The notes under the pieces were generated by a model that did not search any database, was not told where the DNA came from, and saw only the letters and a list, made by a program, of their open reading frames with translations. A DNA stretch of 64,000 nt, taken from Rheinheimera sp. GTDB lineage: Bacteria > Pseudomonadota > Gammaproteobacteria > Enterobacterales > Alteromonadaceae. Of this stretch, positions 24,913 through 32,692 are shown one piece after another. Numbering within the stretch: position 1 is the first letter of the stretch; each line of letters begins with the position of its first letter. A program made the position numbers and the translations under genes. Where the stretch lies: contig NZ_JAUYGV010000006.1 of assembly GCF_030690345.1 (NCBI RefSeq), positions 310,001 to 374,000 on the forward strand. The letters run 5' to 3'.

Positions 24913-25355
24913 ATAAAGCGGCACATGCCTTTACCAAGTTCGGTGCCGTCCCGCTCAACAAAACCGTAGCGGCGGTAAAACGGCTCTTTGCCTTTGGCTG
25001 CTAATAGCCCAACGGTTGCACCGGTTGTGCATGCTGTGGCCAAATAAGCTTCTACTCTGGCCATAATTGCATGACCGATACCAAGGCCCTGATAGTCAGG
25101 GTCAACAATAACGTCCTGAATATAAAAATACATAAAGCCATCACCGACAACGCGCGCCATACCGATTAGTTGGCCATCGAGCCGCACTGTGGTGCTAAAC
25201 AGAGAGTTATTCAGGCTGCTTTGTGCAATCTTATACTCCACGTTGTCCCAGCCAATTTTGCCGCGCAGGGCAATATACTCAGCGGCAGTGGGTGGCAGGT
25301 CACTGATAATATAATCAGATCTCAGCGATTCAGACGAAGGGTCAATATTTACCAA
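24903..25355 (-). CDS. GNAT family N-acetyltransferase
   Basis: A 150-residue acetyltransferase with the GNAT fold in order: beta strands with GQLIGMARVVGDG (~62-74), IQDVIVDPDYQGLGIGHAIM containing the acetyl-CoA loop QGLGIG, and the C-terminal FYRRYGFVERD. Such small acetyltransferases are frequent cargo of accessory regions and act on small molecules or antibiotics; the substrate is unknown. It starts three bases after the stop of the small gene at 25359-25595 and is probably co-transcribed with it. Confidence 0.9.
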   Translation of the reverse strand: MVNIDPSSESLRSDYIISDLPPTAAEYIALRGKIGWDNVEYKIAQSSLNNSLFSTTVRLDGQLIGMARVVGDGFMYFYIQDVIVDPDYQGLGIGHAIMARVEAYLATACTTGATVGLLAAKGKEPFYRRYGFVERDGTELGKGMCRFIKK

Positions 25356-25358
25356 GGC

Positions 25359-25595
25359 TTACTGCTTATGTAAGGTAAACAATGTCAGCCCATGGCTTTC
25401 AGAGGGCTTGGCTGACAATATCTTGTAGTAACCCATAGCAATACCGTCTTTGGCAAAGGCATAGCTTAGTGTGTTGCTCTTTTTCGGGAATACCGTGCTT
25501 TCTTCAGCATACGGCAATTCAATATTTATCAGTTCTTCGTATATCCGCAGCGACGCCGGGGTTACCGCTAAACCATCAATGTGAATACTGTCCAT
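25359..25595 (-). CDS. Small hypothetical protein upstream of GNAT gene
   Basis: A 78-residue protein beginning MDSIHIDGL. The frame stays open upstream but that part is repeat copy C, so the start at 25595 with AGGA nine bases before it is preferred. No family recognised and no membrane segment. The stop lies three bases before the GNAT start, forming a two-gene operon read from a promoter at or near the repeat. Confidence 0.55.
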   Translation of the reverse strand: MDSIHIDGLAVTPASLRIYEELINIELPYAEESTVFPKKSNTLSYAFAKDGIAMGYYKILSAKPSESHGLTLFTLHKQ

Positions 25596-25609
25596 CGTCA
25601 CGTATCCTG

Positions 25610-25678
25610 TATATGCGGTGCAATTGATGCTGTTTATTATTTGTTTGCAACTCTGCATGCTTTTGGTGGGTATTTCAA
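25610..25678 (-). repeat. Dispersed intergenic repeat, copy C
   Basis: A 69-base copy. Its first 33 bases (from TATATGCGGTGCAATTGATG) are identical to copy D, and its core AACTCTGCATGC is shared by all four copies. It ends 15 bases before the start of the gene at 25359-25595 on the minus strand. Confidence 0.8.
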
Positions 25679-25776
25679 CACAGATCAGCTTTTGGCTTTT
25701 CATCGGGATGGTAATTTATTGATGAATAATGGTTAATTAATGGTTATTATGCCGGCTTTGTAACAGGGAATTGTGT

Positions 25777-26295
25777 ATGAAAAAACTATCTGTGCTGGTG
25801 TTAATTGGCAGCTTAGCGGCTTGTGCCGCGCAAGCTACAACGACCTTGTCGTTTAGTGCTGATTTTAAAATTGCTTTACCGGCGTCGGTATTTGCCGGCG
25901 CTACGGTGTTTGCCGCTGATGAGCTGTCAGTCAAGACCGCGTCCGGCCAGTTGTTTTCCGGCAAAGTGCTGTCGGCTGAGTCTGAACAGTTACCGGCCGA
26001 CTTTGATATGCAGCTGTATCCGGAATATGTGCTGAAAATCAAAGCTGTCAGCGGCTTAAGCGCACAGAACGCACAGCTGTTTAGCAACACCGCAGAAGAG
26101 ATTAATTACAGCTTCGATTTGTCCGATGTCAGCACTGAACAACTGCAGGGCTGGACACTTTACAGCTTATGCAAAGCGCAGCGCTGCCTGGCATATGTGG
26201 TAAAACACAAAGCATCTGAATACATTTTGACCGTTCATGCCAATGGCATGAACAAAACGGAATTCACCGGTTTAGTAAAAGGAGGGTTGCAGTAA
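25777..26295 (+). CDS. Exported protein, probable lipoprotein, unknown
   Basis: A 172-residue protein with a signal sequence ending in a lipobox-like SLAAC (Cys17) or a cut after ATA. The start at 25777 follows AGGGAA. The mature region is beta-rich, with FSADFKIALPASVFAGATVF near its start and a CKAQRC pair (~139-144). No family recognised. It is followed after 150 bp by another small exported protein. Confidence 0.6.
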   Translation: MKKLSVLVLIGSLAACAAQATTTLSFSADFKIALPASVFAGATVFAADELSVKTASGQLFSGKVLSAESEQLPADFDMQLYPEYVLKIKAVSGLSAQNAQLFSNTAEEINYSFDLSDVSTEQLQGWTLYSLCKAQRCLAYVVKHKASEYILTVHANGMNKTEFTGLVKGGLQ

Positions 26296-26447
26296 CTAAC
26301 GCTGCCATAACTACTTGCCGCCATTTAATTTTTTTTTCTGGCCCTGATTAATTTCAGACGCATTGAGGCTATACACCAGAGTTGTGTCGAAACACTGTTG
26401 GGTTTGACTCCCGAAGCAGTATGCGAATTTTAAACAAAGGAAGTAAC

Positions 26448-26783
26448 ATGAAACGAATTTTCGGTGCACTACTTATTGTTGGGCTGCTGACAATCAGCAC
26501 CGGTAGTACCGCGTCTGAACCAAGGTGCTCAAAAGAGGCTTTTGTACAAGCTAAGAAACTGCTCGCCTTCCACTTTGGTGAGGATGACAGGATTGAAATC
26601 AGCCCTGTAGCCGATGAGCTGCCTTCTATCCGTAACCCGGTAAACAAGCAACAAAAATTTCAGGTGCTGCAGGTTGGCGGGCTAATATACCGTGCGGAAT
26701 ATCGCATGCGCTTTATTTATTACCACCTCGATAATAGTTGCCTTCTGATGGGGCAGGAAATATTGTCGCTTGCAGATATATAA
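26448..26783 (+). CDS. Small exported protein, unknown
   Basis: A 111-residue protein. AAAGGAAG lies just before the Met at 26448, which opens a signal peptide cleaved near TAS (~22). The mature part has two cysteines (residues ~27 and ~99), likely to form a disulfide bond, and the stretch FGEDDRIEISPVADELP. Not recognised. It lies between two other small exported-protein genes of the same direction. Confidence 0.6.
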   Translation: MKRIFGALLIVGLLTISTGSTASEPRCSKEAFVQAKKLLAFHFGEDDRIEISPVADELPSIRNPVNKQQKFQVLQVGGLIYRAEYRMRFIYYHLDNSCLLMGQEILSLADI

Positions 26784-26848
26784 GGCTCAAGCGGCCAGTG
26801 GCGCTTGTTAAATTTAAATGCGCTTGGTGTGCAAGTTTTGGAGATTAA

Positions 26849-27223
26849 ATGAATAAAATAACGGCGTTTGTCTTTGCTATCGCGACCTTTCCTTGTTTTT
26901 CGCCACTTGCTTGCGAGCTGCCTGAGGCATTGTGTAGCGCGTTAACAGAGTATGAGTTGGCTGATAGTGAACTAAACAACACCTATCGCCGGATTATGCA
27001 AAAAATAGCGGCAGATGAATTTGAAGGCTACAGGGTTGCTAAAGCAGATATAAAAGACAGCTTAGTAAAAGGCCAGCGGGCGTGGTTAAAATATCGGGAT
27101 GCCAATTGCGAGGCGTATTACACCTTGTTTAGCGGCGGTACATCGCGAAACGTCGACCGGACGCAATGTCTGACTGAAATGACTAATACCAGAGTGCTGC
27201 TGTTAAAGAAAGTGTATCTATGA
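26849..27223 (+). CDS. LprI/DUF1311 family exported protein
   Basis: A 124-residue exported protein with a signal peptide and the DUF1311 pattern: C near the start of the mature part, ADSELNNTYRRIMQ (~34-47), GQRAWLKYRDANCEA (~76-90) and a closing C-L-T-EMTNTRV stretch. DUF1311 proteins include the mycobacterial lysozyme inhibitor LprI. A role in protecting the cell wall is possible but not shown for this branch. GGAG precedes the start. Confidence 0.88.
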   Translation: MNKITAFVFAIATFPCFSPLACELPEALCSALTEYELADSELNNTYRRIMQKIAADEFEGYRVAKADIKDSLVKGQRAWLKYRDANCEAYYTLFSGGTSRNVDRTQCLTEMTNTRVLLLKKVYL

Positions 27224-27224
27224 T

Positions 27225-27449
27225 TTCACCTTACCCCGCCGTGGCCAGTATAAATATGTAGTGTATTCCAGTATAAGCAATGGCGATTGGTTAGCTGATG
27301 GCATGCGCGACAAGATACAGCGGGCAGGGGTCTACGTGATTAAAAATGAGCGTGTGCTGGCGGATATACAATGCAAAAGCTTTGCCGGTAATAATTTTAT
27401 CGGGCCGCTGGCGCCGCATGAAGAGCAAGAGTTCCAATACTACGAGTAG
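27225..27449 (+). pseudogene. 3' fragment of an unknown gene
   Basis: A frame with no convincing start runs from just after the LprI-type stop, reading DFTLPRRGQYKYVVYSS and ending QEFQYYE before TAG 27447-27449. It appears to be the C-terminal ~75 residues of a longer protein. The last 36 bases resemble a decayed stretch at 24212-24247 that lies in the same position before the intact YcxB-like gene. This fragment and the next feature are therefore one copy of a duplicated two-gene unit. Confidence 0.55.
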
Positions 27450-27454
27450 TCATC

Positions 27455-27698
27455 ATGCAACTGCAGTTTTCAATCAGCGCCACTCAGCTGAACGTGTTGG
27501 CCGGCAGCATTACAGAAAACTATGCCCTGGTCTAGTTTTTATAAAGTACAGCAAGATGATGATTTTTATTATTTATCAAACCGTTATATGCGGATATTCA
27601 ACACCACTTATCTGATAGCAAAGCACGCTAAGGATACTGATACTGTGGCCTATCAAGCGGGTGTGGCGTATCTGTTGTCTTGTGTTAGTGAGCTTTAG
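27455..27698 (+). pseudogene. Decayed second copy of the YcxB-like gene
   Basis: The first ~45 bases match the 5' end of the gene at 24248 (FSISATQLNVLAGS versus FSISAAQLDVLASR). The sequence then jumps directly to the ACAGAAAACTATGCCCTGG part of the same gene and follows it closely to the end (CTGATAGCAAAGCACGCTAAGG is present in both). About 370 bases coding for the two membrane helices are missing, and the fusion reads into a TAG in TGGTCTAG. It is a deletion pseudogene. Confidence 0.85.
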
Positions 27699-27760
27699 CG
27701 GTTAATGCGGCAATAAAGGAATGCTATTGATATCTATACGAAAATCCATTACAGACGCCC

Positions 27761-28003
27761 TCAAATGCATACAGTGCAAATCAGCTGATACAACTGAGTC
27801 TGCTCTGGCATTGCAGGCTTTGCTGATGCCTTAATCACTTGATCCAACTCGAAAAGAAAGCCCTTTCCAGGTGGAAAACGATCGCTCTCAAGGCCCTCTG
27901 CGATTATGTTACGCCAATAGGTCAGCTGTTCGCCTGCCATATAATATTCAACAAAACGCGACATCGCTGTATAACAGTCTTGCGAATTGGGCCATTGCAT
28001 CAT
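27761..28003 (-). CDS. Small hypothetical protein
   Basis: An 80-residue frame starting nine to fifteen bases after the stop of the lipoprotein gene upstream, read in the same direction. It has a plausible amphipathic composition (FVEYYMAGEQLTYWRNIIAEGLE) but no recognised motif, and its ribosome-binding site is weak. It could be a real second gene of the operon or the remnant of one; the region around it is full of fragments. Confidence 0.4.
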   Translation of the reverse strand: MMQWPNSQDCYTAMSRFVEYYMAGEQLTYWRNIIAEGLESDRFPPGKGFLFELDQVIKASAKPAMPEQTQLYQLICTVCI

Positions 28004-28015
28004 CAACCAGGCCGT

Positions 28016-28612
28016 TTATTCATGGCTGCCGCAACTGGTGGTTACAAAGTGGGAATAATCCAGCAGCACGTCCATGCTTGGATCATTAAACTCAGTGCGA
28101 TAGGTACGGTTGAAGAGGTTCGCCAAATCCAGGGATGACTTGTTCGTTGTGCTATTGCTGGTGCCGAGTATCTGAAAGATCTCCATAATATTCGCGTACA
28201 GGCACTCAGCTTCCGGCTCTCTACAATACTGTGTCAGTTCCTCGCGGGCATTATTATTGCTGCTGCCGTTGGCGGTGGCCAGAAACCGAAGTACGCTAAT
28301 ATAGCGGACCATAACGCGCTGCGGATCATCTGGCACCGGTTCCATCGCGTCCAATACGGCATTGGCCTTATCGAAGTCACTAATGTTTTGGGTTTTAGCG
28401 CCGCGCAGAATTAAAAACCGCGCAATATTATTACCTACGAAATATTCGTGTTCGTCGCCGATTTTACGCACAGCGGCGAGCGCTGCATCTGCCCCGCTGG
28501 TGTTGTAGTGATACTCTGCACTGCAGATTTGTTCGTGCATACGGGCGTTATTATCGCTGCAAGCGGCGAGGAGGGTAACAAGGGACAGAACGAAGAGTTG
28601 CCGGTAGCGCAT
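28016..28612 (-). CDS. Probable lipoprotein, unknown
   Basis: A 198-residue lipoprotein: signal sequence MRYRQLFVLSLVTLLAAC with a perfect lipobox (Cys18 from the Met at 28612; an ATG at 28624 is the alternative). The mature part is helical with repeated small motifs (DKANAVLDAMEP, ANIMEIFQILG), possibly Sel1/TPR-like, and several cysteines. Repeat copy D and a 16-bp palindrome (28641-28656) lie upstream. Confidence 0.65.
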   Translation of the reverse strand: MRYRQLFVLSLVTLLAACSDNNARMHEQICSAEYHYNTSGADAALAAVRKIGDEHEYFVGNNIARFLILRGAKTQNISDFDKANAVLDAMEPVPDDPQRVMVRYISVLRFLATANGSSNNNAREELTQYCREPEAECLYANIMEIFQILGTSNSTTNKSSLDLANLFNRTYRTEFNDPSMDVLLDYSHFVTTSCGSHE

Positions 28613-28640
28613 ACAGGAATCCATTTTCTTAGTTGTCGCG

Positions 28641-28656
28641 GGCGCTTATAAGCGCC
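28641..28656. promoter_or_regulatory. Perfect 16-bp palindrome GGCGCTTATAAGCGCC
   Basis: A self-complementary site 29 bases upstream of the lipoprotein start. It could be an operator or a short hairpin in the leader; nothing identifies a regulator. Confidence 0.35.
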
Positions 28657-28685
28657 GTGCCAGTGTGTTGTCGGGGCAGCAAACT

Positions 28686-28754
28686 TATATGCGGTGCAAT
28701 TGATGCTGTTTATTATTTGGTTGCAACTCTGCATGCTTTGGGCAGTGATTTCAA
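28686..28754 (-). repeat. Dispersed intergenic repeat, copy D
   Basis: A 69-base copy, identical to copy C over its first 33 bases and sharing AACTCTGCATGC with all copies. It sits 73 bp upstream of the lipoprotein gene on the minus strand. Confidence 0.8.
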
Positions 28755-29105
28755 GAAAGACTTGTAGAACTATCAGCTGAGAAATGAGTGTAATGAAACT
28801 TAATTTATTGTCAGGGTGCCATACAAAGCAATTGCTACCTGCTGATTGCCGTGCTGGAGAATGCGCATCAAACCTATAGGTCAATGCCACTTTATCCGGT
28901 CGAACTTGGCGATGTTGCAGAGAAATAGCTTTCTACCTGCAGAGCTGAAAGATCATTTTGCAAAACAGCAATTATTGTTTAAAAACCTGATGGCAGAACC
29001 GTTGCAGCATTACCAGCTGTGATGGACTGTTTGCCAGTTCGGTGCATTAGCTGCTGATGGCCAAAAGAGCTGCTTAAAAATCACTTGAAACAATTGGAGT
29101 TGACC
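28755..29105. other. Spacer with short broken frames
   Basis: About 350 bases without an intact gene. One plus-strand frame reads YLLIAVLENAHQTYRS and stops at TAG near 28930; the VLENA string resembles the N-box of LytS kinases. Another frame (28912-29022) gives 36 residues beginning MLQRNSFLPAEL. Both look like gene fragments; neither has a ribosome-binding site. Confidence 0.35.
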
Positions 29106-29555
29106 CTAAGTGTCCAGAGCTTGGTCAGCCATTTTTCTGTATTTGTTTATTTCTTTGTAATGACTAAAGCAAAACGGCTGTTTTGTATCCTCATCTTGAT
29201 TCTCTTCGGTTAAAAATAAGCAAAGAACTCCTTGATCCAACTCCCCTTCAAAAACAGCTGCTTTATCTGTGCGCTCCCCTTCGTCTATGAAATGAGCAGT
29301 AACTTGGAAGCTGCGTTCTTTACTTTTGAAGCTATCTACTTTAAGCAATAGTCCAGCTTCTTCGCCATTAACTGCAATAAAAACACCATTGCCTTCTGAG
29401 TCAAAGGAGAGCAGCCCATAGGAGAGCACTTTGCCTAAATTCAATGCTTCCCATTTTCCCTGTATGTCGCCCGGTTGCGGATTTTCCACTCGGGTGTCCA
29501 TTTGCTGACACCCAACCAGAAATAATACAAACAATAATGTTGATAGCTTTTTCAT
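29106..29555 (-). CDS. Lipoprotein, unknown
   Basis: A 149-residue lipoprotein with a clear lipobox (LFLVGC, Cys16). The mature part looks like a small beta-barrel or lipocalin-like domain: GDIQGKWEALNLG near the start, FDSEGNGVFIAV, then EGELDQGVLCLFL and KQPFCFSHYK, with two cysteines. The GKW opening is typical of domains that score 'lipocalin-like', but I cannot assign it firmly. It has AT-rich codon use compared with endA next to it. Confidence 0.6.
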   Translation of the reverse strand: MKKLSTLLFVLFLVGCQQMDTRVENPQPGDIQGKWEALNLGKVLSYGLLSFDSEGNGVFIAVNGEEAGLLLKVDSFKSKERSFQVTAHFIDEGERTDKAAVFEGELDQGVLCLFLTEENQDEDTKQPFCFSHYKEINKYRKMADQALDT

Positions 29556-29646
29556 GGCTTTTTATGCATAACCTTTAGTTAAGGGGGGCCTTTAGCCCGC
29601 ACCAGTGAGCGAAACGAGCACTTTGAATCCATTGTTACCGGCCAAT

Positions 29647-30387
29647 TTACTGGCTGGCTTGTAAACCATAACCCGTCGGCTTATAGCCTAAGTTCCACTC
29701 GCGCTTGCCGCTAACGAATGGGTTGTCGTGGCCCATATGTTGGCTGATACGTTGGTTTAGCTCGTGCTCTTGCGCGGTTACCGGGTCTTGCTTGTGCCAG
29801 GCGATAAACAGCTGTTGCTGGGCGCGGGACAGGTTTAGGTTGTATTTGTCGGCCATGTAAAAGTAGATACGTGCTATATCACCACGTACCGGCGGGGCGG
29901 GCTCGAATACCTGTTGTTTAAAATCGACCTTTACCGGGCAGGCGCCATGCCTGGCCGGGGTGGAGGGTAATACACCAAAGCGGTAGTTGCTGCGATCGCC
30001 GTTTACTTCGCCAATGGCCGGTACCAGGTTGTATAAATCGGCCTCCATGGCGCGAAATACGCTGTCGGTTTTTACGCAGTTTTTCCGCCCGCCATCTTGC
30101 CAGCACTGGCGCTGGTGGCCAAAGTGATGCGCTGGCATAATGTGTTCCCACTCGATGCGGTTGGCGCGCGGGCCGTTTTTACGCACCTGATAACCACAGC
30201 CGGTTAAATCCGGTATGCCTTTTTTACCTTGCCAGCGAATGTCGCAGTCGCAATAAAAGCTTTTTGCCTCGGGGGCGTGAATACGCTGGGCTAAACGTTT
30301 GGCCTGGTCAAAATTGGCGGGGGCGGCTAACGCAAATACAGAAAACAGCAGCAAAAAGCTGCCGGTACAACAGGATAAAAACTTCAT
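29647..30387 (-). CDS. endA: Endonuclease I (EndA/Vvn-type periplasmic nuclease)
   Basis: A 246-residue exported nuclease with signal peptide ending at ALA (~21). The beta-beta-alpha metal site is clear: RIEWEHIMPAHHFG (general base His in EHIMPAH) and LYNLVPAIGEVNGDRSNY (metal-binding Asn). Eight cysteines match the disulfide pattern of Vvn/EndA enzymes (FYCDCDI, TGCGYQ, RQCW, KNCV). It degrades DNA and RNA non-specifically in the periplasm or outside. Confidence 0.95.
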   Translation of the reverse strand: MKFLSCCTGSFLLLFSVFALAAPANFDQAKRLAQRIHAPEAKSFYCDCDIRWQGKKGIPDLTGCGYQVRKNGPRANRIEWEHIMPAHHFGHQRQCWQDGGRKNCVKTDSVFRAMEADLYNLVPAIGEVNGDRSNYRFGVLPSTPARHGACPVKVDFKQQVFEPAPPVRGDIARIYFYMADKYNLNLSRAQQQLFIAWHKQDPVTAQEHELNQRISQHMGHDNPFVSGKREWNLGYKPTGYGLQASQ

Positions 30388-30483
30388 TCACTACCACTTA
30401 CTTCAGTGAGAACAGCGGTGTAGCTGCTATGTTAATTTGTCTTTGCCGCTCAGCTTACTCAGCCGCGCTGAACAACCGCTGAC

Positions 30484-30984
30484 TTAATGCGTTTTACCGG
30501 CATTTTGTTCAATATCCTGCTGCAGCGGTTTGCGCAGGCCGAGTTTAAAGCTCAGTTCGGCGACAATAAACAACGGGCCAACCAGCAAGCCAACTAAATC
30601 ATCGACAAAGGCCGGCTTTTTGCCTTCGTAATAATGGCCGATAAACTGCAGTACCCAGCCCACGACAAATAACGCGATTGAGCTGCCAAGCCAAAGCCAG
30701 AATGGCAAAGCTGCCAGTTGCGCCGCCAACAGCAGGCTAATGCCGCTAAACAGCAGCATTATCAGGCCAAAACGCAGGTCCAGCCGCAGGTAGAACGCCA
30801 TACCGCCGATAAACAGTACTAACGCCGGGGTAATAACAACACCGGCCAGGCTGAATAACGGCCAGTACAGCAGCGAAAATACCGCCACCAGGATCAGCGG
30901 TATACCGGCATAGTGGGTAAGAATATTGCGCTCGTCTCTGTGGTAGCGTGCGTACTGGCTTAAATGTTCGGTCAGGTTTTTCAT
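30484..30984 (-). CDS. Mpo1-like protein (DUF962)
   Basis: A 166-residue membrane protein of the DUF962/Mpo1 family. It has the iron-ligand histidines of the yeast 2-hydroxy fatty acid dioxygenase Mpo1: YHRDERNILTHYAGIP near residue 14-29 and WVLQFIGHYYEGKKPAFVDD at ~110-130. Four to five hydrophobic segments lie between. Bacterial members are poorly studied; fatty-acid alpha-oxidation is the family-based expectation. Single gene with its ATG at 30984. Confidence 0.88.
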   Translation of the reverse strand: MKNLTEHLSQYARYHRDERNILTHYAGIPLILVAVFSLLYWPLFSLAGVVITPALVLFIGGMAFYLRLDLRFGLIMLLFSGISLLLAAQLAALPFWLWLGSSIALFVVGWVLQFIGHYYEGKKPAFVDDLVGLLVGPLFIVAELSFKLGLRKPLQQDIEQNAGKTH

Positions 30985-31252
30985 GCTTATGTCACCTGCA
31001 GCTTTACGATATAAAGTAAGTAATTACTAAGCCTAAATCCACTGTGGCACGGGGTCAATGAGATACTTTGTTCCCGTTGTAGCTAAGTTGTAAATTTGGC
31101 GTATATGGGCAATAAATTGTGCGGTTAAAGGCGTAGGCTGATTGTGTGTTAACGGAGCCGGTAGTCAATAACACTTAGTGGTGCTGCTATCAGCGCACTG
31201 CTGCTCACTCACGGATGACTTGCATAAACTAATGACAATAAAGGATAGACTC

Positions 31253-32677
31253 ATGCAAGTAATCAGTACCTTGTTACAGCGCCGGCTGGTATGGCTGGCA
31301 CTGCTTGTTAGCTCAACGCTATTTACACCTGCCGCCAGCGCCGATGCAATTTTGCATGCCTTCGACTGGCATTATGATGAAGTGGCCGCCAAAGCCGGGG
31401 AAATAAAAGACTTAGGCTACAAAGCGGTGCTGGTGGCGCCGCCGCTTAAATCCAATGCGGCTAACTGTGCCTGGTGGCAACGCTATCAGCCGCAGGATAT
31501 CCGCGTGATTGACCACTGCAAAGGCAATAAGCAGTCGTTTGTAAATATGATTAATGCGCTGAACGACGCCAACCCGGCGCGTAAAGTTGATGTGTACGCC
31601 GATATAGTGCTGAACCATATGGCGAATGAGCGCAATGGCGCTACGGATTTTCCGGGTCAAAGCACGGTTAATGACTATGGCAATAACAGCAGCTACTGGA
31701 ACAACCAAAGCCTGTTTGGCAATTTAAGCCAGGGCTTGTTTGGTAGCGGCGATTTTAATCCGGCCAATTGCATCAGCAATTATAACGATGTGTGGCAGGT
31801 ACAAAATTATCGCTTGTGTGGCGGTGGTGGTGATACCGGTTTGCCGGATCTGAACCCGAACAGCTGGGTAGTGCAGCAGCAACGCAGTTACTTAACCGCG
31901 CTGAAAAATCTGGGCGTTACAGGCTTTCGCGTGGATGCCGCCAAGCACATGACCATTTGGCATCTTAATGAAATTTTCACCACCGGTATTAAAAGCGGCA
32001 TGTATTTGTTTGGTGAAATTATTACCAGCGGCGGCGCCGGTAATAACGAATACGACAGTTTTTTAGCGCCTTATCTGGCTTACACCGACCATAAAGCTTA
32101 CGACTTCCCGCTGTTTAACAGCATTCGCAGTGCCTTTGGATTCGGCGGCAGTTTAAGCCAGTTGGTTAACCCGCTAAGCGCGGGCCAGGCGTTGCAAAAC
32201 AGCCGCGCGGTCACCTTTACCGTTACCCACGATATTCCTACTAATGATGGTTTTCGTTATCTGATCATGGACCCGACCGACGAATATCTGGCCTATGCCT
32301 ATGTGATGGGCCGTGATGGTGGTAAACCGCTTATTTTCAGCGACAGCACCGGCACCGATAACGGCCGTTGGGTTAACGCCTACAAAGCAGACCATATCGC
32401 TAAGATGCTGAACTTTCATAACCGTATGCAGGGCCAGGGCATGGAAATGCTGGCGTGGAATGATTGCGCCATCTTATTCCGCCGCGGCCAGGAAGGTGTA
32501 GTGGGCATTAATAAATGCGGCAGCAGCCAGAGCTTTAATGTTAATACCCATGGCCGCTTTTACTGGTACCGCAATTACCGCGACGTACTAAGCGGCGCCA
32601 ACCTGGTGTATATCAACGGCGGCAGTTACAACTTCAGTATTCCGGCACGCCAGGCCAGAATGTGGTACGCCGATTAA
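31253..32677 (+). CDS. Secreted alpha-amylase (GH13)
   Basis: A 474-residue secreted amylase. AAAGGA precedes the Met at 31253, giving a signal peptide cut after ASA (residue 30). The four GH13 regions are present: DIVLNHM, GFRVDAAKH (nucleophile Asp), GEII (acid/base Glu) and FTVTHDIPTN (transition-state Asp). A compact C-terminal beta domain ends the protein with no starch-binding module. It should cut alpha-1,4 glucans outside the cell, feeding oligosaccharides to the GH13/MFS genes at 57-60.5 kb (inference). Confidence 0.93.
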   Translation: MQVISTLLQRRLVWLALLVSSTLFTPAASADAILHAFDWHYDEVAAKAGEIKDLGYKAVLVAPPLKSNAANCAWWQRYQPQDIRVIDHCKGNKQSFVNMINALNDANPARKVDVYADIVLNHMANERNGATDFPGQSTVNDYGNNSSYWNNQSLFGNLSQGLFGSGDFNPANCISNYNDVWQVQNYRLCGGGGDTGLPDLNPNSWVVQQQRSYLTALKNLGVTGFRVDAAKHMTIWHLNEIFTTGIKSGMYLFGEIITSGGAGNNEYDSFLAPYLAYTDHKAYDFPLFNSIRSAFGFGGSLSQLVNPLSAGQALQNSRAVTFTVTHDIPTNDGFRYLIMDPTDEYLAYAYVMGRDGGKPLIFSDSTGTDNGRWVNAYKADHIAKMLNFHNRMQGQGMEMLAWNDCAILFRRGQEGVVGINKCGSSQSFNVNTHGRFYWYRNYRDVLSGANLVYINGGSYNFSIPARQARMWYAD

Positions 32678-32692
32678 CACCGTGCTTCAGCG

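Noticed and set aside
25596-25703. N-terminal extension of the small gene upstream of GNAT
   Set aside because: The extension is encoded by repeat copy C, and copy D gives a similar string (QSCNQIINSINCTAY) in front of a different gene, so it is not protein-coding.
22654-29555. Integron cassette array with attC sites
   Set aside because: The four repeats lack clear GTTRRRY/RYYYAAC ends and attC-type paired arms, gene orientation is mixed and no integrase is in the window. They are kept only as a dispersed repeat.
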